27,543 bases of DNA from Oxalobacteraceae bacterium UBA6704 (GCA_002454505.1 DKJA01000149.1:574-28116); one strand, 5' to 3'; positions 8,356 through 15,518 are shown, counted from the first letter of the stretch. Numbers and translations are program-made. Notes: generated by a model not told the origin, from the letters alone.

Positions 8356-9032
8356 TGCAGCGCCGCGCGCCTTTCGCCGTCGTTGCGCTGCTGGTCGCGG
8401 CGTTGGGCGCTCAGGTGGCGTGGCATGCGGCATATCCGGTGCGCGCGGCGGCACCGTCGCACCAGCCGGCCGCGGCCCCGCCGCTGGCTGCCTTGCGGAT
8501 TGCCAGCCTGGGCGACGCGCCGGCGCTGTCGCATGGCCTGATGCTGGCCTTGCAGGGCGCGGATGCCGGCATGCCGCTGCGCACGCTCGACTACGCGCAC
8601 GTGGCCGGCTGGCTCGACGCCGCACTGGCGCTCGACCCGCGCAGCCAGCATCCGCTGCTGGCCGCCACGCAGGTGTACGGCGCCGTGTCCGACCCCGTGC
8701 GGGTGCGCATCATGCTTGATGTCGTCGAACGGGCCTTTGCCGCCGATCCGGCGCGGCGGTGGCCGTGGCTGGCGCAGGCGGCGCTGCTGGCGCGGCACCG
8801 GCTGCACGACATGCCGCTGGCGCGCCGCTACGCGCAGGCGCTGCGGCAGCAGGCACCGGGCGCGCCGGCCTGGGCCCGCGAGCTGGAAATCTTCATCCTG
8901 CAGGACATGAATGAGCTCGACAGCGCACGGGCCGTCACCGGCGCGCTGCTGTCGGGCGGCACGATCACCGACCCGAACGAGGTGCGCTTCCTGCAGCGCC
9001 GGCTGGCGGATTTGGAAGCGGACGCACCGTAG
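8355..9032 (+). CDS. Membrane-anchored protein of unknown function in pilus operon
   Basis: The family is not recognised. The 225-residue product begins MQRRAPFAVVALLVAALGAQ, an N-terminal signal anchor or signal peptide. A short Ala/Pro-rich linker follows, then an all-helical region with segments such as AGWLDAALALDPRSQHPLLAA and AQAALLARHRLHDMPLARRY. This suggests TPR-like or SEL1-like helical hairpins facing the periplasm. The start codon overlaps the permease stop (TGATG, one shared base), so the two proteins are probably made together and may form a complex. Myxococcus PilG, the third member of PilGHI, is an analogous small accessory protein, but no sequence evidence links them. Downstream, 58 bp separate it from the next pilin gene. 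Confidence 0.7.
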   Translation: MQRRAPFAVVALLVAALGAQVAWHAAYPVRAAAPSHQPAAAPPLAALRIASLGDAPALSHGLMLALQGADAGMPLRTLDYAHVAGWLDAALALDPRSQHPLLAATQVYGAVSDPVRVRIMLDVVERAFAADPARRWPWLAQAALLARHRLHDMPLARRYAQALRQQAPGAPAWARELEIFILQDMNELDSARAVTGALLSGGTITDPNEVRFLQRRLADLEADAP

Positions 9033-9090
9033 AAGCTGCGCGAATGCGGCCGGGCTTGTAAGATGGCGGTACCAGTGAAAAGGAGCAGCA

Positions 9091-9648
9091 ATGCAATCAA
9101 ACAGCCAGCGCGGTTTCACGCTCGTCGAGATCGCGATCGTCCTCGTCATCATCGGCCTGCTGCTGGGCGGCGTGCTGAAGGGACAAAGCCTGATCGACAA
9201 CGCCAAGGTGAAGAACGTGATCAGCCAGTCCACGTCGCTGCAGGCCGCCGTCAACGCCTACCAGGACAAGTTCCGCGCCCTGCCCGGCGACGATGCGCAG
9301 GCCACCGCCCACGTGCCGGGCACCACCGGCAACGGCAATGGCGACGGCCAGATCGCCGAATACCAGCTGGCGCCGCAGCACCTGGCGCTGGGCGGCTTCA
9401 TCACCGGCTCGTTCAACGGCACGAGCGACTTCATGACGAGCGCCCATGGCGGCGCCGTCTATATCTACAACGACGTGATCGCCGGCCGCGGCGGCAACGG
9501 CATCCGCTTCGACAACCTGCCCGACTCGTTTGCCGAGCAGGTCGATGCGAAGCTGGACGACGGCAAGCCGGATACCGGTTCGGTGCGGGCCACGGGGCCT
9601 TATACGAACAACGGCACCATCGTTACGCGCACTGCCGTGTTTTTCTGA
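9091..9648 (+). CDS. Type IV prepilin (probable major or structural pilin)
   Basis: The 185-residue product has a leader MQSNSQRG, then the class III signal G|FTLVEIAIVLVIIGLLLGGV with Glu at mature position 5, followed by the amphipathic helix KGQSLIDNAKVKNVISQ. The globular domain is rich in Gly, Asn and Asp (GTTGNGNGDGQ, GRGGNGIRF), which may bind calcium. A strong ribosome binding site (AAAAGGAG, about seven bases upstream of the ATG) and the 58-bp gap indicate independent or boosted translation, as expected for an abundant pilin. No cysteine pair forms the usual C-terminal disulfide loop. It would be processed by a prepilin peptidase not encoded here. The convergent repeat/terminator zone starts just after its stop. 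Confidence 0.88.
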   Translation: MQSNSQRGFTLVEIAIVLVIIGLLLGGVLKGQSLIDNAKVKNVISQSTSLQAAVNAYQDKFRALPGDDAQATAHVPGTTGNGNGDGQIAEYQLAPQHLALGGFITGSFNGTSDFMTSAHGGAVYIYNDVIAGRGGNGIRFDNLPDSFAEQVDAKLDDGKPDTGSVRATGPYTNNGTIVTRTAVFF

Positions 9649-9650
9649 CT

Positions 9651-9716
9651 GCAAAAAAACCGGTGACAGGCTCCATTTATCTGGAAATGTTCCCGGATAA
9701 ATAGAGCCTGTCACCG
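9651..9716 (-). terminator. Long imperfect palindrome with U-tract, terminator of the minus-strand operon
   Basis: The 24-base arms at 9661-9684 and 9693-9716 (starting CGGTGACAGGCTC) match as an inverted repeat with two mismatches, around an 8-base loop. A run of seven A at 9653-9659 becomes a U-tract on the minus strand, so the structure reads as an intrinsic terminator for the acyl-CoA dehydrogenase genes coming from the right. No T-run follows on the + strand, so it is unlikely to be an efficient terminator for the pilin transcript, although the hairpin could protect that mRNA's 3' end. Its length and symmetry also resemble a dispersed repeat element. Confidence 0.6.
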
Positions 9717-9723
9717 TTCAAAC

Positions 9724-9761
9724 GGCAACCCCGGGGACAGTCCCTTTCAGGGACAGTCCCC
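9724..9761 (+). repeat. 29-bp twin-palindrome repeat, copy 1 (with CAACCCC lead-in)
   Basis: Two 13-base quasi-palindromes (GGGGACAGTCCCT at 9733-9745 and AGGGACAGTCCCC at 9749-9761) are separated by three bases and preceded by GGCAACCCC. The same design recurs at 21821-21858 and 25701-25738 in the same orientation. It resembles REP-type intergenic repeats. The stop codon of the minus-strand acyl-CoA dehydrogenase (9747-9749) lies inside it. Confidence 0.7.
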
Positions 9762-10874
9762 ATACTCCGCCGCCGCGAACCCTGGCTGGGCGATGAACCG
9801 CTCCACATGGTGATCGACATCGCCCAGCGTCAGTTCGATGGCCGTCAGCCGCTTGAAGCAATGGGCGGCCGGCAGCTCGTCCGTCACGCCCATGCCGCCA
9901 TGCAGCTGCACGGCCTGCTGGCCGACGAAGCGTGACGCCAGGCCGACTCGCGCCTTGGCCGCCGATACCACGCGCCGGCGCTCTTCGTCATCGTCCGAAT
10001 CGACCTTGACGGCGGCCAGCATCGCCAGCGAGCGCGCCTGCTCGAGGTGGATGAACATGTCGGCCATCCGGTGCTGCAGCGCCTGGAACTTGCCGATCGG
10101 CGCGCCGAACTGCTGGCGCGTTTTCAGGTAGTCCAGCGTGGCAGCGAACAACGCATCCATTACGCCGATGCTCTCCGCGCACAGAAGCGCGGCGCCGTAA
10201 TCCGTGGCCGCTTCCAATACGTCCCAGCCGCGGTCAGCGCCACATAGCAGCGTTGCCGGCGCATGGTCGAACGTGATGCCGGCGGCGCGCTGGCCGTCGA
10301 AGGTGCGCACGTCGTGGATCACCACGCCGGCGGTATCGGCATCGACCAGGTACAGGGCGATACCGTCGCCACTGCGTGCCGAGACGATCAGCACATCCGC
10401 CTGCCCGCCATGCAGCACGGCGGACTTGGTGCCGGACAGCGCCGGCGCATCGTCCGGCCCCGTCGCCGTTACCGCGATATCGGCCAGGTCGTGCCGCGAC
10501 TGCGGCTCGCCCAGCGCGCACGCCAGTTTCAGGTCGCCCGTTGCGACCCGCTCCAGCAACGCCTCCTGCCCGCCGGCCAGCTGCAGGAAGCGCGCACCGA
10601 GCACCGTCGCGAAATACGGTTCCACGACGAGGCCCCGGCCCAGCTCCTGCATGACGACGAACATGTCCGCCGCGCTGCCGTCGAAGCCGCCCTGCGCCGC
10701 CGGCACGGGCAGCGCCGTCATGCCCAGTTCGACGAGCGTCCGCCACGCTTCCGGCGACGTGCCGGCGGGCGAATGGACGATCTTCTGCCGCGCTTCGAAC
10801 GTGTAGTCACGCCCGATCCAGCGGCGCAGCGCATCCGCGAACTGCTGCTGTTCTTCCTTCAAATCGAAGTGCAT
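9747..10874 (-). CDS. Acyl-CoA dehydrogenase, small-subunit type (pimeloyl-CoA dehydrogenase-like)
   Basis: An FAD-dependent enzyme of 375 residues, oxidising acyl-CoA to enoyl-CoA. An N-terminal helical domain (MHFDLKEEQQQFADALRRW), a central beta domain with ALSGTKSAVLHGGQADVLIV, and a C-terminal helical domain with KTRQQFGAPIGKFQALQHRM and QLHGGMGVTDELP are all present. The C-terminus does not contain a YEGT-type catalytic motif, as is usual for the partner subunit of heteromeric enzymes. It lies 10 bp downstream of the large-subunit gene, has the good ribosome binding site AAGGAGACGGCA, and is probably co-transcribed with it. The last three residues (DCP) and the stop come from the repeat at 9724-9761, suggesting the original C-terminus was altered by it. 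The substrate is inferred only from resemblance to PimD-type proteins. Confidence 0.88.
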   Translation of the reverse strand: MHFDLKEEQQQFADALRRWIGRDYTFEARQKIVHSPAGTSPEAWRTLVELGMTALPVPAAQGGFDGSAADMFVVMQELGRGLVVEPYFATVLGARFLQLAGGQEALLERVATGDLKLACALGEPQSRHDLADIAVTATGPDDAPALSGTKSAVLHGGQADVLIVSARSGDGIALYLVDADTAGVVIHDVRTFDGQRAAGITFDHAPATLLCGADRGWDVLEAATDYGAALLCAESIGVMDALFAATLDYLKTRQQFGAPIGKFQALQHRMADMFIHLEQARSLAMLAAVKVDSDDDEERRRVVSAAKARVGLASRFVGQQAVQLHGGMGVTDELPAAHCFKRLTAIELTLGDVDHHVERFIAQPGFAAAEYGDCP

Positions 10875-10884
10875 TGCCGTCTCC

Positions 10885-12075
10885 TTACAGGCCGAGCATC
10901 ATCTGCGCGATGATGTTCTTCTGGATTTCGTTCGAGCCGCCGTAGATCGACGTCTTGCGGAAGTTGAAGTAGTACGATGCCAGCGGCGCCGCATCGGCGT
11001 CGGTCGCAAGCGGCTGCGCGATGTCGCCGTCCAGGTAGTCCGGTTCGAACGGCAGCGCGCCGGGGCCGATCGCCTCGACCATCAGTTCCGTCAGCATCTG
11101 CTGGATCTCCGTGCCCTTCACTTTCAGTACGGAAGCCTGCGGGCCGGGCCCCTTGTGCTCCTGCGCGATGGTGCGCAGCACGGTGACTTCCAGCGCCATC
11201 AGCTCGATTTCCAGGTGCGCCACTTTCGCCGCGAACAGCGGATCGTGCAGCAGCGGCGCGCCGCGCTTGCGCTGCTTCAGCGCCAGTTGCTTGAGAAAGC
11301 GCAGCTCGCGCTTCGAGCGGCCCACGGCGGCGATGCCGGTGCGCTCGTGGCCCAGCAGGTATTTGGCATACGTCCAGCCGCGGTTTTCCTCGCCGACGCG
11401 GTTCGCCACCGGCACGCGCACGTCGTCGAAGAACACTTCGTTCACTTCATGCTCTTCGTCGAGCATGACGATCGGCCGCACGGTGATACCGGGGGTTTTC
11501 ATGTCGATCAGCAGGAAGGAGATGCCTTCCTGCTTGCGCACGCCGGGATCGGTGCGCACCAGGCAGAAGATCATGTCGGCATGCTGGGCCAGCGTGGTCC
11601 ACGTCTTCTGGCCGTTGACGATGTAATGGTCGCCATCGCGGACGGCGGTCGTCTTCAGCGACGCGAGGTCGGACCCGGCACCGGGCTCCGAGTAACCCTG
11701 GCACCACCAGTCGTCGCAGTTGCGGATGCGCGGCAGATAATGCGCCTTCTGTTCGTCGCTGCCGAAGGCCATGATGACGGGCGCCACCATGTTGACGCCG
11801 AACGGCAGGATCGGCGGCGTGCCCGCGCGGGCGCATTCGTCATCCCAGATGTGGCGCTGCGTGGCGTTCCAGCCGGCGCCGCCGTATTCGACGGGCCAGG
11901 CCGGCGCCGACCAGCCCTGCTGCGCGACGATGCGGTGCCAGCGCACGTAATCTTCCCTGGCCAGGCGCAGGTGGCTGCGCACCTTGTGCTGCAGGTCCGG
12001 CGGCAAATTCGCCGCCAGGAAGGCGCGCACGTCGCGGCGGAACGCCTCGTCGTCGGCGGAATAATTCAGGTCCAT
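10885..12075 (-). CDS. Acyl-CoA dehydrogenase, large-subunit type (pimeloyl-CoA dehydrogenase-like)
   Basis: The 396-residue flavoenzyme has clear family motifs: WPVEYGGAGWN (~60-70), CQGYSEPGAGSDLASLKT (125-142, FAD/substrate contact), VNGQKTWTTLAQHAD (~153-167) and YGGSNEIQKNI near the C-terminus. The usual catalytic Glu of the YEGT motif is replaced by Gly (Y378-G-G-S). Glu244 in GHERTG is the candidate base, as in isovaleryl-CoA dehydrogenase-type enzymes. The overall pattern closely resembles PimC-type large subunits, which pair with a smaller dehydrogenase, and the small-subunit gene follows immediately. A good ribosome binding site (GAGGAGACAGC) precedes ATG 12075. A role in degrading dicarboxylic or branched acyl-CoAs is likely, but the exact substrate is unknown. 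Confidence 0.92.
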   Translation of the reverse strand: MDLNYSADDEAFRRDVRAFLAANLPPDLQHKVRSHLRLAREDYVRWHRIVAQQGWSAPAWPVEYGGAGWNATQRHIWDDECARAGTPPILPFGVNMVAPVIMAFGSDEQKAHYLPRIRNCDDWWCQGYSEPGAGSDLASLKTTAVRDGDHYIVNGQKTWTTLAQHADMIFCLVRTDPGVRKQEGISFLLIDMKTPGITVRPIVMLDEEHEVNEVFFDDVRVPVANRVGEENRGWTYAKYLLGHERTGIAAVGRSKRELRFLKQLALKQRKRGAPLLHDPLFAAKVAHLEIELMALEVTVLRTIAQEHKGPGPQASVLKVKGTEIQQMLTELMVEAIGPGALPFEPDYLDGDIAQPLATDADAAPLASYYFNFRKTSIYGGSNEIQKNIIAQMMLGL

Positions 12076-12104
12076 GCTGTCTCCTCGTTGTGCTGGGGTG
12101 CCGC

Positions 12105-12135
12105 CTTGAATAGCACGGTCGTTCCAAACGATTCT
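12105..12135 (-). promoter_or_regulatory. Possible promoter/operator of the acyl-CoA dehydrogenase operon
   Basis: The 78-bp gap between the M20 gene and the large dehydrogenase gene holds the small perfect inverted repeat TCGTT-CCA-AACGA (12119-12131). On the minus strand it is followed by an extended -10-like TGCTATTCA. Small palindromes over a promoter are typical of TetR-family control of fatty-acid genes. No good -35 is visible and no regulator gene is nearby, so this is tentative. Confidence 0.3.
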
Positions 12136-12153
12136 ACAGCAGATGCGGGCCGC

Positions 12154-13455
12154 TCAGCGCTTCATCACGTTCAGCACGGCCAGGCTCATGGCCTGAGCGG
12201 CCGTCCTGATCGACGGCTCGGGCACTGGCGCGTAGAACGGCGAATGATTGAACGCCACCGGCGTGCCGCCCGGCTGCTGCGCCGCCGCCACCACCTTCGG
12301 ATCGTAGACGCCCGTGAAAAAGAACATCGACGGAATGCCCTCGTTGGCAAACGCCGAGAAATCCTCGCTGGCCGTCATGGCCGGCATGCGCTGGGCATTC
12401 TCCGCACCGAAGGCATCCTTGAACACGGCCTCCGTCTGCGCCACCAATTCTTCGCTGTTGAGGATGGCCGCGCCGCCGGGGATCAGTTGCACGTCCGGCG
12501 CCGGCGCACCGGCCATCGCCGACGACGCATTGGCCACGCGGCGAATGCCGTCGAGCAGTTTGGCCCGCACTTCCGGGCTGTACGAACGGATCGTGCCGCG
12601 CACGTGCACGCTGTCCGGAATGATGTTGCCGACCGTGCCGCCGTGGATCGCGCCGATCGTCACCACGCCGAATTCCTTCGGATCCTTTTCGCGGCTGACG
12701 ACCGTCTGCACGTCGACGACGAAGCGGGCCGCGATGGCGATCGGGTCCAGCGCCTTGTCCGGCGCGGAGCCGTGGCCGCCGCGGCCCTTGAACGTGATCT
12801 CCAGCGCATCCGAGTTCGACGACACGGGCCCGCCATTGAAGCCCACCGTGCCATGGGCCAGCGGCCACGAATGCAGCGCGAACGCGTAGTCCGGTTTGGG
12901 GAAGCGTTTGAACAGGCCGTCGTCCAGCATCGCCTTCGCGCCGGAGACGACCTCCTCGGCCGGCTGGGCGATGAACACCAGCGTGCCCTGCCACTGCGTT
13001 TTCAGTTCCACCAGCGTGCGGGCCGTGCCCAGCCAGCTGGCCATGTGCACGTCGTGGCCGCAGCTGTGCGTGACGAAGTTCGCGCCGTCCTTCGTGCGGG
13101 CCTTGCTCGCATACGGCAAGCCGGTCTTCTCTTCCATCGGCAGGCCATCGAGCTCCGTGCGCACCAGCACCGTGGGACCGGCGCCGTTGCGCAGCACCGC
13201 CACGAGGCCCGTCCTGCCGACCTTTTCCGTCACGTCGAAACCCAGCTTGCGCATTTCGGCCGCCAGCTTGCCGGCCGTGCGCACTTCCTCGAAGGCGATC
13301 TCGGGATGGGCATGCAGGTCCTTGTAGACGCCATCGAGCCACGGATACATGGCCGCGACCTTGCTCGCCACCTGGGTTTTCAGCGGGGCCGTCTGCTGGG
13401 CCTGGGCGGCGATGCAGGACAGGGATAACAGTACGGCGGCAGCGCGAGTTTTCAA
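12154..13455 (-). CDS. Secreted M20-family amidohydrolase (M20D, hippurate-hydrolase-like)
   Basis: A dinuclear zinc hydrolase of 433 residues that cleaves N-acyl amino acids or related amides, probably in the periplasm. Expected metal ligands are visible: C132 and H134 in CGHDVH, E168 in PAEE, H195 in LHSWP, and the C-terminal His in NHSPFYAP. The lid domain shows GRGGHGSAP and HGGTVGNIIPD. Start choice: TTG 13455 gives a clean signal peptide (MKTRAAAVLLSLSCIAAQA|QQ) and has AGAGG eight bases upstream. The frame stays open far upstream, but that extension is antisense to the lipid kinase gene and is not credible. Exact substrate is unknown. It is separated by 78 bp from the dehydrogenase operon. 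Confidence 0.9.
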   Translation of the reverse strand: MKTRAAAVLLSLSCIAAQAQQTAPLKTQVASKVAAMYPWLDGVYKDLHAHPEIAFEEVRTAGKLAAEMRKLGFDVTEKVGRTGLVAVLRNGAGPTVLVRTELDGLPMEEKTGLPYASKARTKDGANFVTHSCGHDVHMASWLGTARTLVELKTQWQGTLVFIAQPAEEVVSGAKAMLDDGLFKRFPKPDYAFALHSWPLAHGTVGFNGGPVSSNSDALEITFKGRGGHGSAPDKALDPIAIAARFVVDVQTVVSREKDPKEFGVVTIGAIHGGTVGNIIPDSVHVRGTIRSYSPEVRAKLLDGIRRVANASSAMAGAPAPDVQLIPGGAAILNSEELVAQTEAVFKDAFGAENAQRMPAMTASEDFSAFANEGIPSMFFFTGVYDPKVVAAAQQPGGTPVAFNHSPFYAPVPEPSIRTAAQAMSLAVLNVMKR

Positions 13456-13505
13456 GCGGACCTCTGGTCGATGTAGGAACTGTGGACAGGCTAACACAGC
13501 GGCAT

Positions 13506-13537
13506 AAAAAGCCGGCAGTCCGCGCGCACTTCCGGCT
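13506..13537 (-). terminator. Terminator-like hairpin in the leader between divergent genes
   Basis: On the minus strand the stem AGCCGG/CCGGCT is extended by AGT/ACT across one mismatch, with an 8-base GC-rich loop, and is directly followed by TTTTTAT. It lies ~50 bases upstream of the TTG start of the M20 gene, in its probable leader. It could attenuate transcription of that gene or block antisense transcription leaving the lipid kinase locus. Confidence 0.4.
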
Positions 13538-13578
13538 GCGGCAGTGATACAGTTCCGCGCATCTGACCCGGGACCATC

Positions 13579-14511
13579 ATGACCGACACTCTGCCACCGA
13601 ACGCGCCGCTGTACATCGTCCTCAACGCCGGCTCCGGCGCGGCGGAAACGGCGGAACGCCAGGCGGCCATCGAGGAAGTACTGAATGCTGCCGGCCGGCC
13701 CTTCCACCTGCACCTGGTCCACGATGGCAGCAAGCTCGACGAGGCGGCAATTGCCCACGCGGGCAAAGCGTGCGCCAATGGCGGCATCCTCGTGGCGGCC
13801 GGCGGCGACGGCACCATCAATGCGGTGGCGCGCCAGGCCGTCGCGCACGGTTGCCCGTTCGGCGCGCTGCCGCAGGGGACCTTCAATTACTTCGGCCGCA
13901 CGCACGGCATCCCCGAGGACCTGGCCGATGCCGTTCACGCGCTGCTGACGGCCACGATCCGGCCCGTGCAGATCGGCTCCGTCAACGGACACATCTTCCT
14001 CGTCAACGCCAGCATCGGCCTGTATCCGAAGCTGCTGGAAGAGCGCGAACACGACAAGCGCCAGTTCGGCCGCAACCGCGTGGTGGCGTTTCTCTCGGCG
14101 GTGAAGACGATCCTGACGCCGCACCGCCGCCTGCGGCTGACGCTGGAGACGGGCCAGCGCACCATCCACCTGCGCACACCGACTCTGTTTGTCGGCAACA
14201 ACCGGCTGCAGATGGAACAGGTGGGCATCGCCGCCGTCGCGCCGGACGTGGCCGAGGGCGAACTGGCCGCCATCGCACCGAAGCCGCTGGGGCGCCTGGG
14301 CATGCTGGCACTGCTGGCGCGCGGCGCCTTCGGCCGGCTGGCGGACAGCGACGACGTGCTGGCCTTCGGCTTCCACAGCATGACAGTGCGCACGCCGTTC
14401 TACCGGCGCCGCCGGCTCAAGGCCGCCGTCGATGGCGAACTGCTGCAGCTGACGGCGCCGCTGCGCTTCGAAGCGCTGGAGGGGCGGCTGCGGCTGCTGG
14501 TGCCTTCCTGA
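13579..14511 (+). CDS. Diacylglycerol/lipid kinase family protein (YegS-like)
   Basis: The 310-residue cytoplasmic or peripheral enzyme phosphorylates diacylglycerol, phosphatidylglycerol or a related lipid using ATP. The N-terminal nucleotide-binding domain has the conserved NAGSG (16-20) and GGDGT (75-79, followed by IN), the hallmark of DAGK-catalytic proteins. LPQGTFNYFGR (~98-108) corresponds to the family's LP-x-GT-x-N-x-F segment. The C-terminal beta domain contains FVGNNRLQMEQ and ends in the VDGELLQLTAPLRFE segment typical of the family. The length is normal. It is divergent from the M20 gene across a 123-bp spacer. A GC-rich hairpin at 14536-14553 follows its stop but lacks a good T-run. 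Lipid substrate is not predictable. Confidence 0.9.
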   Translation: MTDTLPPNAPLYIVLNAGSGAAETAERQAAIEEVLNAAGRPFHLHLVHDGSKLDEAAIAHAGKACANGGILVAAGGDGTINAVARQAVAHGCPFGALPQGTFNYFGRTHGIPEDLADAVHALLTATIRPVQIGSVNGHIFLVNASIGLYPKLLEEREHDKRQFGRNRVVAFLSAVKTILTPHRRLRLTLETGQRTIHLRTPTLFVGNNRLQMEQVGIAAVAPDVAEGELAAIAPKPLGRLGMLALLARGAFGRLADSDDVLAFGFHSMTVRTPFYRRRRLKAAVDGELLQLTAPLRFEALEGRLRLLVPS

Positions 14512-14603
14512 CGCCGTCGCCAATACGCGGCTCCGCGGCGGTTCATGCCGCCGATTTGGCCGTCTGTCGCATTTTCCGTCCGTCCCGGCGCGTCCCTGAT
14601 TAC

Positions 14604-14623
14604 TATCAATGTTCTAATTGATA
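14604..14623. promoter_or_regulatory. Palindromic operator candidate before the GIN-domain lipoprotein gene
   Basis: A perfect inverted repeat, TATCAAT-GTTCTA-ATTGATA (7-base arms, 6-base spacer), is AT-rich in a GC-rich background. It ends two bases before the AAGGA ribosome binding site of the gene at 14637. It could be a binding site for a dimeric regulator (MarR-, TetR- or LysR-type spacing), or an mRNA hairpin limiting ribosome access. The 125-bp gap holds no other clear signal. Confidence 0.4.
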
Positions 14624-14636
14624 ACAAGGACCCGCC

Positions 14637-15518
14637 ATGCGCCTGCCGCCCGTCACCCGCTTCGCCCCCTTTGTCCTCGCTGCTACCCTGTCCGCCTGCG
14701 TCATCGTGGTGCCGGACGGCGACAGCAAGTACAGCTATTCGTCCGGCGATTCCGCCATCCAGGGCGACGGCAGGATCGCCCGCGAGACGCGGCCGGTCAC
14801 CGCGGTGGCCGGCCTGGAAATCGAAGGCCGCAAGCGTCTGGACCTGGACGTGGACGTGCAGGTGGGCGCCGCGCCATCGCTGGAGATCGAAGGCGATGCC
14901 AACCTGCTGCCCTACATCCGCGTTGAAACGCGTGGCGACACGCTGCGCATCTGGGCCGACCGCGATGCGCGCAGCACGCAGCCGGTGCGCGTGCGCTATA
15001 CCGTGCCGGCGCTGGCGCGGCTGGAGAGTTCCGGTGCGGCCGGCACGCATGTCGGCGGCCTGAATGGCGGTGCTTTGAACGTCACGCAGCGAGGTTCGGG
15101 CCGCATCGAGCTGCGCGGCCGCGTCGACCGGCTGGAAGCCGTCAACAGCGGCTCCGGCAGCCTGCAGGCGGACACGCTGGAAACGGCCGGCGCCCGCGTC
15201 ACGCTGAACGGCTCCGGTCGCGTGACGCTGGGCGCGCTGTCCGGCGACGAACTGCAGGCACAGGTCTACGGCTCCGGCGACCTGGACGCCCGCGGCAACG
15301 TGCGCCAAGCCCGCGTCACGCTGTACGGCTCGGGCGATGCCCACCTGGCTGGCCTGCGCGCCGCCGATGCCAACCTGACGACGAACGGCTCCGGCGACAT
15401 CGCCATCGCCGTCTCCGGCCGCGTCGAGACGCAAACCAACGGCAGCGGCTCGATCACAGTGTATGGCGAGCCGGCCGAGCGCAGCGTGAGCGGCAAGCGC
15501 ACCACGTTCGTTCGCTGA
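14637..15518 (+). CDS. Putative lipoprotein with GIN domain (DUF2807-type, head/adhesin-like)
   Basis: The 293-residue envelope protein has a lipoprotein signal peptide with lipobox LSAC (Cys21). From ~55 to the end it forms a repetitive beta structure with recurrent GSG turns (RGSGRIEL, SGSGSLQ, NGSGRVTL, YGSGDL, YGSGDA, NGSGDIAI, NGSGSITV). This pattern marks the GIN/DUF2807 family, a beta-solenoid-like domain found in auto-transporter adhesin-type and other exported proteins. Function is not established for the family. No pilus or secretion partner is adjacent. ATG 14637 has AAGGA seven bases upstream. The stop codon TGA (15516-15518) is the first three bases of a repeat unit, so the present C-terminus (TTFVR) may have been set by repeat insertion. 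Confidence 0.85.
   Translation: MRLPPVTRFAPFVLAATLSACVIVVPDGDSKYSYSSGDSAIQGDGRIARETRPVTAVAGLEIEGRKRLDLDVDVQVGAAPSLEIEGDANLLPYIRVETRGDTLRIWADRDARSTQPVRVRYTVPALARLESSGAAGTHVGGLNGGALNVTQRGSGRIELRGRVDRLEAVNSGSGSLQADTLETAGARVTLNGSGRVTLGALSGDELQAQVYGSGDLDARGNVRQARVTLYGSGDAHLAGLRAADANLTTNGSGDIAIAVSGRVETQTNGSGSITVYGEPAERSVSGKRTTFVR

Noticed and set aside
9033..9090. Promoter of the last pilin gene based on TGTAAGAT
   Set aside because: The -10 resemblance is partial and no -35 is found 16-18 bases upstream. Only the ribosome binding site is convincing.
11155..13428. 757-codon open frame on the + strand across the dehydrogenase and M20 genes
   Set aside because: Antisense shadow running through two unrelated minus-strand genes and the gap between them. 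No motif or ribosome binding site.
13456..14523. Upstream extension of the M20 amidohydrolase frame by 356 codons
   Set aside because: The extension is antisense to the lipid kinase gene and has no domain. The TTG at 13455 gives a signal peptide and a ribosome binding site.
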